Below, piece after piece: positions 44,644 through 51,600 of a stretch of 53,309 nt of DNA. The position numbers were made by a program, and so were the translations under genes. This DNA is from Campylobacterales bacterium (GTDB lineage: Bacteria; Campylobacterota; Campylobacteria; Campylobacterales; Sulfurimonadaceae): positions 1-53,309 of the forward strand of contig JAFGVE010000040.1 of the NCBI GenBank assembly GCA_016938175.1, read 5' to 3'. Positions within the stretch are counted from its first letter, which is position 1. Every line of letters starts with the position of its first letter. The notes under the pieces were generated by a model. That model saw only the letters and a program-made list of their open reading frames with translations, ran no database searches and was not told where the DNA came from.

Positions 44644-46069
44644 CGACTCTCCTTTTGTTTATGAGTTCATACTGTTTGGAACTCAATTTTGCTTTTCCTG
44701 AATTTAAATCTACTTTTGGAGCAGAACGGCTTTTTTTTCCTTTATCTTGAGCGCCACTTCCACTAGAGGCACTCACTTTCATGTTTGAACTGCCACCCTT
44801 GTCACCTTTTTGCGAATTTTCTCTCTGTTTTGCAGTATCTGAATGTTTAGCAGTTTTTTGCTGTCCAGTACTCATATCTTTTTGTTCGGCCACGTTTTTA
44901 ATGTACAGTAAGTTTTCATCCGCCTCTTTTGAATATGCGAGGATAAGAGATTTTTCATAGGCTTCCCGTGCTTTTTCAAACTCTTTAAGTCTCACTAATG
45001 AATTTGCAATATTAAAATAAAGAGTCGATTTTACCTGTGGACTTGCAGACTTTACCAAAGAAAAAGCATTTAAAGCTTTCTCATACTCTCCCTCTTTATA
45101 ATACGCCACACCCTCTTCAAAGGCAACTCTATTTTGATTTTTTAAAAAATCAAAACTATCCGCATCTAAACTAATTCCAATCAGTAATAAAAAACTCAAA
45201 ACGTATGCTTTTCCTTTTGTTATAGCTAGCATAAAAATAAGAAGTGCAAATGCAATAAAATAGTAAAAAAGCTCTCTGTTTTGTACAAGTGTAACACTGC
45301 TTTTATGTGTTTCATCTCTTTGTGCATTGAGTGCTGAGAGTATATCTTCAACACTGTGGCTATAGACACCTCCCGTTGCATTAGCAAGCGCCTCAATAGC
45401 ACCATTTTCCCTACTGACTATAATCTCATCTAACTCATCTTTAAGCAACTCTCCATTTTCTAGCTGGAGTGTTCCACCAAGTTTTGTCGCTATCATCAAA
45501 ATGTTTACTCTAAGATGATGCTCCTTCGCATACGCTATCTCATCTGCATAATTTAACTCATCTGCACCATCGGTGAGTAAAACAACGCTCAGCTCTTTTG
45601 CGTGAGACATTTTTCTAGCAAGTTTTAGAGTCGGCATTATAGAGCTTCCACGCGTCATTATAAGCTTATAATCCAACATAGAAAAAAGATGTAAAAGTAA
45701 TGAACTGTCACTTGTCAGAGGTGAGAGTACAATTGCGTTTGTAGTAAACGCCATCACTCCAAAACGACTCTTTTGTTCACTGTGAACTATCTCTTCTAAA
45801 GAAGTTTTTGCAGCTTCAAGTCGTGATGGAGTAACATCTTGTGCCTGCATAGAGTACGAAAGGTCTACTCCAAGAACAACATCACTTAAATACTCTTGTG
45901 TCTCTATAGGTTTTTCTTCTATTACAGGTCGCGCCAAAGCTATAACTAAAAGCACAAATACAAATAGATAACTCAAACGTGTATAACTTATTACTTTTAA
46001 ATCCCGTTTTACCAATGCCACAAGTATAAAAAGTAAAAGCCAAAAATACTCGGGAGATATAAAACTCAT
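44624..46069 (-). CDS. BatB/BatC-like vWA-TPR protein (second copy)
   Basis: The 481-residue protein has N-terminal helices (about 8-20 and 32-48) and a vWA domain (about 65-255) with DLSYSM and LLTDGAD. A later helix pair (about 265-300) is followed by TPR repeats (about 310-400, YYKEGEYEKALNAFSLVKSA) and a Ser/Lys/Gly-rich tail of about 80 residues. The threonine of the MIDAS is replaced by serine (RGSSIM). It is shorter and lacks the long Gln/Asn tract of the first copy. It overlaps batA-2 by four bases. Confidence 0.82.
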   Translation of the reverse strand: MSFISPEYFWLLLFILVALVKRDLKVISYTRLSYLFVFVLLVIALARPVIEEKPIETQEYLSDVVLGVDLSYSMQAQDVTPSRLEAAKTSLEEIVHSEQKSRFGVMAFTTNAIVLSPLTSDSSLLLHLFSMLDYKLIMTRGSSIMPTLKLARKMSHAKELSVVLLTDGADELNYADEIAYAKEHHLRVNILMIATKLGGTLQLENGELLKDELDEIIVSRENGAIEALANATGGVYSHSVEDILSALNAQRDETHKSSVTLVQNRELFYYFIAFALLIFMLAITKGKAYVLSFLLLIGISLDADSFDFLKNQNRVAFEEGVAYYKEGEYEKALNAFSLVKSASPQVKSTLYFNIANSLVRLKEFEKAREAYEKSLILAYSKEADENLLYIKNVAEQKDMSTGQQKTAKHSDTAKQRENSQKGDKGGSSNMKVSASSGSGAQDKGKKSRSAPKVDLNSGKAKLSSKQYELINKRRVDEKKPY

Positions 46070-46989
46070 TTTCTAAACTCCCTGTAGAGTAGTGCCAATA
46101 AAGCCATAATTGCAATTAACAAAAAGGTAGCATACAAATAACGTTTTGATTTGTACTCTTTTGCACTTATGTTTGAAGACTCCAAATCATCAATTTTTGC
46201 ATAAACTTCCTGTAGCTCTTTTGCTGAAAGTGCGTAGTAATACTCTCCACCACTCTCTTTAGCAATTTTTTCTAAAAGAGCTCCATCCGCTTCGCCAGCT
46301 TTACCTATACCAATAGTATAAATCTTGATATTTTGCTCTTGAGCCATAACTAAAGCATCTTTTGGAGAAATAGCACCGCTATTGTGTTCTCCGTCACTCA
46401 ATAAAATGACAAGCTTACTTTTTGCCTTAGATTTCTCAAAAGCACGTACACTCATAGCTATTGCCTCACCTATAGCGGTATTTTGTCCAGCCAAACCTTG
46501 CGTGAGATACTCGAGCATATCTGAAAGTATCTCTTTTTCATAGGTTATAGGAGAAGCAATAAAAGCAAAATCTCCATATACAACAACACCTATATTATCC
46601 TCTTCTCTATTAAGAATAAACTCTCTAGCGACTATTTTTGTTAACTCAAAACGTGAAAGACGTTCTCCTTTTGAGAGTGTATCATCGACATCAAATCCTG
46701 AAGCATTCATCGAACCACTAGCATCTATAGCTAAAACTATCTCTTTTCCCTCTCTATTTAAGGGATCACTCTTATCTACGATAATTGGTGAGCAAAGAGC
46801 TATTACTAAAGTAGTTACAACTATTGCTTTGAGTAGTAATTCTAAATGTTTAAAACTTTTTTTTGCACGTAAAAAATGTAAATGCACGAAATAACGAGGT
46901 TTTGCAAACTCTCTACATTTATAGAGACAGTAGAGTAAAAGAGGCAACAAAAGAAGTAAGTAAGGATATTCAAAACTATAACTATTCAT
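46066..46989 (-). CDS. BatA-like vWA protein (second copy)
   Basis: I start it at the ATG 46989 (MNSYSFEYPYLLLLLP); a longer frame to 47043 would add 18 residues. The 307-residue protein has an N-terminal helix, another near 50-68, a vWA domain (about 78-265) with complete MIDAS (DASGSM, the threonine in GQNTAIGEAI, LLSDGEH) and a C-terminal helix. It is the first gene of the 11-gene minus-strand Bat block, starting some 85 bases from the divergent tRNA promoter. A -10-like TAAAAT sits just upstream of the ATG, but no confident promoter is seen. Confidence 0.85.
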   Translation of the reverse strand: MNSYSFEYPYLLLLLPLLLYCLYKCREFAKPRYFVHLHFLRAKKSFKHLELLLKAIVVTTLVIALCSPIIVDKSDPLNREGKEIVLAIDASGSMNASGFDVDDTLSKGERLSRFELTKIVAREFILNREEDNIGVVVYGDFAFIASPITYEKEILSDMLEYLTQGLAGQNTAIGEAIAMSVRAFEKSKAKSKLVILLSDGEHNSGAISPKDALVMAQEQNIKIYTIGIGKAGEADGALLEKIAKESGGEYYYALSAKELQEVYAKIDDLESSNISAKEYKSKRYLYATFLLIAIMALLALLYREFRK

Positions 46990-47073
46990 TATGTGTATTT
47001 TATCAAATAATTGTGTTGTAAAACTATTTTTTGAAAAAAGCACTAAAAAGTTCTCAAAAAGCTCTCATTTTTC

Positions 47074-47102
47074 TTGACATATCAGGCTTAATTGTCTATA
47101 AT
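47074..47102 (+). promoter_or_regulatory. Perfect sigma-70 promoter of the tRNA-Lys/Glu operon
   Basis: TTGACA (47074-47079), 17 bases, TATAAT (47097-47102). The GC-rich discriminator TCCCGTCC follows, as in stringently controlled stable RNA promoters. Leader bases to 47115 are identical to those at 45-27 on the minus strand. Confidence 0.85.
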
Positions 47103-47131
47103 TCCCGTCCACAAACAGAGATGTTTGATTT

Positions 47132-47207
47132 GTCTTGTTAGCTCAGCTGGTAGAGCACGTCACTTTTAATGATGTGGCCGATGGTTCGAATCCATCACAG
47201 GACACCA
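47132..47207 (+). tRNA. tRNA-Lys (anticodon UUU)
   Basis: Cloverleaf of 76 bases including encoded CCA. The acceptor stem GTCTTGT pairs with ACAGGAC (one G-U), D arm GCTC/GAGC, and anticodon stem CGTCA/TGATG with loop CTTTTAA (anticodon TTT at 47165-47167). The T arm contains GTTCGAATCC. Discriminator A47204. Confidence 0.97.
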
Positions 47208-47221
47208 TTTACTACTAATGT

Positions 47222-47296
47222 GGCCCCGTCGTCTAGCGGTCAGGATCCATGGTTTTCATCCATGTTACAGGAGTTCGATTCTCCTCGGGGTCACCA
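47222..47296 (+). tRNA. tRNA-Glu (anticodon UUC)
   Basis: Cloverleaf of 75 bases including CCA. The acceptor stem GGCCCCG pairs with CGGGGTC (one G-U), anticodon stem CATGG/CCATG with loop TTTTCAT (anticodon TTC), and T loop GTTCGATTC. It lies 14 bases after tRNA-Lys in the same transcript. A T-rich tract (47301-47329) follows without a clear hairpin. Confidence 0.97.
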
Positions 47297-47297
47297 C

Positions 47298-47573
47298 TTA
47301 CCTTTTTAATTTTCTCTTTATTTTCTTAAAAACGAAAAACCAAAAAATCAATGAAAAAAGTACAAAAAAAACTTTCACAAGTAAAGCTCTGAAAGCACCC
47401 TGCTCCATCATCAGAAGTGCGGCAGTTATAGTAAATAGAACCACAATAAATGTGAGCGAAGCTCCATGCTTTTTTAAATCAATTTTTCCAAGGCTTATAA
47501 AAATACTAAGAATCGCTACAAAAGCAAGTAGTAATACTGCTACGAAATTTTGCGTAAGAAACTCTAACAACAA
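47298..47573 (-). CDS. Small three-helix membrane protein of the regulator operon
   Basis: The 91-residue protein consists almost wholly of three hydrophobic helices (about 8-29, 39-58 and 64-84) with a basic C-terminal end. I do not recognise a family. It starts six bases after the stop of the HAMP-like gene, so it is likely co-transcribed with it and with the response regulator. It converges with the tRNA operon, ending one base after tRNA-Glu. Function unknown. Confidence 0.6.
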   Translation of the reverse strand: MLLEFLTQNFVAVLLLAFVAILSIFISLGKIDLKKHGASLTFIVVLFTITAALLMMEQGAFRALLVKVFFVLFSLIFWFFVFKKIKRKLKR

Positions 47574-47579
47574 ATAGTG

Positions 47580-47975
47580 TTACCTGTTTTTATTTTTTAA
47601 ACGCTTTACTATATTTTTTAGAAGTATGGAGAGTTGTAAAAACTCCAAATGATGCTCAATTTTCAAGACAGCATCATAATTCTTTTTATTTATCTCTTCC
47701 AAAAATTCATTAATATCCTCAACTTCATCACTTACAGACTTTATAATAAAACGCAGGATGAAAAAAACAACTATTAATATACCGATAAATATAAAAGCAA
47801 TATTTATCCATACATCATTAAAACCTATCATAATAGCTTCATACTCTTTGGAGGAAAAGTTTTGCATAAAGAACTTGTTTAAAAGGGCGTAACTTACAAA
47901 GTATAGAGTTAGCAGAGTCAAAAAAATGAGGATAAAGAACTTAACAAGGAGAGAGCTGTAGAGTTTTTTTAACAA
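47580..47975 (-). CDS. Two-helix HAMP-like membrane protein without kinase domain
   Basis: The 131-residue protein has two transmembrane helices (about 11-33 and 53-75) separated by a short periplasmic loop, followed by a HAMP-like coiled region (about 76-130, DEVEDINEFLEEINKKNYDAV). In an ordinary sensor kinase a HisKA and HATPase would follow, but the frame ends here and no kinase is found downstream. It overlaps the response regulator by seven bases. It may be a remnant of a kinase or a deliberate signal adaptor. No frameshift to a kinase is visible in the sequence below it. Confidence 0.7.
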   Translation of the reverse strand: MLKKLYSSLLVKFFILIFLTLLTLYFVSYALLNKFFMQNFSSKEYEAIMIGFNDVWINIAFIFIGILIVVFFILRFIIKSVSDEVEDINEFLEEINKKNYDAVLKIEHHLEFLQLSILLKNIVKRLKNKNR

Positions 47976-48643
47976 AGTTTATACCCTACTCCACGAACAG
48001 TTTGAAGATACTCTTTTGTTTTATCTGGGTCTATTTTCTCTTTGAGTCTGTTAATAGCTACGTTTACAGTTTTATACTGATAATTTTCACTATCTCCCCA
48101 GACATTTTCTAAAAGATAATCACGTTCTAAAACACTGTTTTTATTAATAATAAATTCACTCAAGAGGTCAAACTCAAGTTTTGTCACCTCTACTGCTTTG
48201 CCATCAACGCTAAGTGTTCTCGTACTTTTATCCAACACTATATCTCTGTACGAGAGTTTACCTTCATTAAGCTTTTTAGAGGTACGTTTCAAAACTGATT
48301 TCACGCGTAAAAGTAACTCTTTCATATTAAAAGGCTTGGTAATATAGTCATCACCTCCACGTAAGAAGCCGTCTTCTATATCTCCCTCTTTATCTTTAGC
48401 ACTCAAAAATATAACAGGAACATCAACACCCTCTTCACGAAGTTGTGAAACAAGTTCACTTCCCTCTACTCCAGGAAGGTTTCTATCCATTATGAGCAGG
48501 TCAATATCCTCTTCGTCAAGAATCTGAGAAACACTTTTGGTATTTAAAAAACCAATAGTCTCATACCCTTCTTTTTGGAGGTTATACTCCAAAAGTTCGA
48601 GTAAATCCTCTTCATCTTCAACTATGACGATATTTGCACTCAT
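47969..48643 (-). CDS. OmpR/PhoB-family response regulator
   Basis: The 224-residue regulator has a receiver with acidic residues E9-D10, phospho-acceptor D53 in MDRNLPG, a serine in FLSAKD and lysine in ITKPFN. The C-terminal winged helix ends VRGVGYKLC and includes LENVWGDSENYQYKTVNVAINRLKEK. All catalytic residues are intact, so it should be phosphorylated by some kinase, although none is encoded with it. Its ribosome binding site AAGGTGAG directly abuts a strong hairpin. It lies downstream of the giant adhesin gene in the same direction. Confidence 0.92.
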   Translation of the reverse strand: MSANIVIVEDEEDLLELLEYNLQKEGYETIGFLNTKSVSQILDEEDIDLLIMDRNLPGVEGSELVSQLREEGVDVPVIFLSAKDKEGDIEDGFLRGGDDYITKPFNMKELLLRVKSVLKRTSKKLNEGKLSYRDIVLDKSTRTLSVDGKAVEVTKLEFDLLSEFIINKNSVLERDYLLENVWGDSENYQYKTVNVAINRLKEKIDPDKTKEYLQTVRGVGYKLC

Positions 48644-48654
48644 TTATTCTCACC

Positions 48655-48685
48655 TTGCTACAATAGTTTTGCATTATTGTAGCAA
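48655..48685 (-). terminator. 11-bp hairpin between adhesin stop and regulator start
   Basis: The arms 48655-48665 and 48675-48685 are perfectly complementary over 11 bp with a 9-base loop. Read on the minus strand the hairpin follows the adhesin stop (48690) by four bases and runs into the regulator's ribosome binding site. There is no T tract after it on the minus strand, so termination, RNA processing or translational control are all possible. Confidence 0.65.
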
Positions 48686-48689
48686 AATT

Positions 48690-51600
48690 TTACATACCGG
48701 TTGTATCTATCTGGTCATCAACAGTAAGAGATATACTATCAGAACCTTTAGAATACTCATACGTAGTTGTTTCACCATTATCTACAACACTATCTTGTGT
48801 CCAACCGCTAGTATCTACATTGAGTGTGTCTCCACTATCCCCTTCGATAGTAAGTTTGTGTTCATTTGCATCTGTAATATTTAAGACATCATCTAAAGAG
48901 ATACTTACAGTTTTATCACCCACTGTCAAGTCAAGTGCTTCCACATTAACGATGTTATTAATGTTGTCAAAATTGATAGTATCTGCAGAGAATGTTACAG
49001 TATCATATCCACCCTCTCCATCTATTGCACTACCATCATAAGCATAAGCACCATCCGTGCTAATAGTCAACTGGAGAGGTTTATCTAAAGTCGTATCTCC
49101 ATCACTATCTGTTACTGAAACAATAAAATCTTCAACTATATCGCTTGATGTTGTAGTCGTTGGTGTATATGTAAAGTTACCTGTTTCAAAATCTAACTCC
49201 ATCTCTCCCTGACTTAAGACAATACTTTGGACTGGATTTGCTTCATCATAACTATATGTTGTACCCTCATAAGTAATCTCAAGAATATTTCCGCCATCTG
49301 CTCCAAAAAGAATACCTGCGCTACTATCGTTTCCGTATAAAGAACCTTGAACACTTTGAACGCTTGAAAGCATTACTTCACTAAGTTTTGTTTCATCTGC
49401 AACAATTGTTGACGTTTTACCATCAATGACCTGTAACATATCTAGATACGTCTCATCTAAATTTGTTCCAATACCTATAACCTCAAGGGCTATATTATTA
49501 CTGTTAATAAAACTATTCCAGCTATTTAAATACGGAGTATCTATCCAGCCGCTTTCACTATCTTGTCCTACATTTCCACTTACATCTGAACCTTCGATAT
49601 TTTCTCTTGTCGGTGCTCCATCTGAAATTAGATATGCAACATATTTATCTGCATCTGGTAAAGAGAGATTATAGTTTGAAGCAGTTACAGCAACAGCATC
49701 TTCATAGTTAGTCATCTGTCCATCTATTCCTACAATCGTATCGTTAGTTAAATTACCATCACCATTGTCATATCGTATATTGTCATTTGAGTCTAAATAT
49801 AAACCACTAATATAGTTAATCGCTGCTGTAGAGCTCATCCAACCATTACTCACATTGACAGCAGAAGATGCAAAAAGAGTTAAATTAACATTCGCTGCTC
49901 CTTGATTTTCATACGCTTGAATTGTATCTATTAGTGCAGCTTTGGCAATGTCTAATCTCGACACTCCACCAACTGTAGTTGACATTGAACCTGAAACATC
50001 TAATGTAAGTAGTATATTTGTCACCGGTGCTTCCACAAGTGATACAGACACTGCAGCTTCATCATTTACACTAGGCACATCATCATTTATAGTTACGTCG
50101 AGTGTTGAACTGTATACATCACCATCTCTATCTGTTACACTATATGTGAAACTATCTACAAGTGTATCAAGCGGAGCTCCAATGATAATTATATTGTCAT
50201 TGCCAACAACAGAGAAGTTATTGATAGTTAAACTCTCATTACTATTATTTGCATTATTATCAATATCTAAAACAAATTTACCAAATTCATCGAGTACTAC
50301 ATTGAGAAGAATTGTTCCATCATCACTAAGAGTTTGACTTACACTGTTTTGCCCGTTAAGTGTCACTGTGACTTCATCACTGCCCTCTTCCCATCTATAA
50401 TTATATACATCTATGTTCATTTGAACAGTTACTGTATGTCCTGCATGTCCAATTCCATAATCATATTCTCTTGTAACACTATTACCGCCATAGATAGTTG
50501 AGAATGTATCACTATCATTGATAGCACTATTTGCAATCTCTGTTTTTTCATAATGTTCTAGTGCATTAATAAGTGTATATGTATAATCACCTGTTGATTT
50601 ATCAACGACAAGAGTATTGCCTTCTTGGGTTGTAACAGTAATAACACCACCTGCATCAACACTACTTATTGCTCCATCAATCGTAATAGCAGAGAGAGAA
50701 GTTCCACTTGGAATAGTATCATTTGCAAAAATATTTCCTGTTGCAACATTTGATATAGCAGGTGTAACTATATTTGTACTATCACTACCAGTACTCATTG
50801 CTGATTCATCTACAGTAGCTATATCTGCACTTAGAACCGGTATCTCTTTAGCAGCACGGCTGATATTGAGTGTTGCTGTTCCAGTTGATGTGTCACCATC
50901 ACCATCTACTGCAGTAAACTCTATAAATTCAACTCGTGACTCTCCTTGTGCAAGTGTTCCATCTGGTTGATACTCATATACTCCAGTATCAAAATTCAAC
51001 TCTAAGCCACCCTGATTTGAAGTTGTAAGCGTTAAGATAGCACCGCTGATAATATCTGCATTGAGGCTATTTGTAATTTGGTTATTCACTATATCATAAG
51101 TATACGTTACGCCATCAATTACAATTGTTTCAAAATAACCACCATCAGCACCAAATCCATCAAGTCCAAGTTCACCAAGTACATTTCCTACAAGTGGAGG
51201 CTGTACAGTTGATAGAAGGGTATCTGCAAGTGTAGAAGAATCTGCAACAATTACACCATCTCTCTCAGTTTCATTAAGACCATCATAAGCAATAGGGTCT
51301 AAATAAGCTTGGTCGCTACTGTCAAGTCCAGAACCAAAACCAACAGCATATGAACTAATATCATTTGCAACTAAAAAGTTCGTCCATGCCGTTATCTCTG
51401 TACCGGTAATACCATAAGAACTTTCGATGCCACCTGCTGTTTGAGGTTGACCATCTGATAAGAAATAAGCAACATTTGCAATTTCAGCTCCTGCTGAAGC
51501 TTCAAGCTTACCATCAATAGCATAAGCAGTCTGCGCCTCGGCAAGTGCTTCATCGTAGTTTGTACCACCACTAGGATTTAATGAGCTATCTCGAGAACCT

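Noticed and set aside
46990..47043. Longer N-terminus of the second BatA-like protein
   Set aside because: The ATG at 46989 starts the typical hydrophobic segment (FEYPYLLLLLP) seen in BatA proteins; the preceding 18 residues are not typical.
47580..47975. Frameshifted complete histidine kinase
   Set aside because: The downstream sequence encodes a three-helix membrane protein and then a tRNA; no HisKA, N or G box remnants are seen in any frame.
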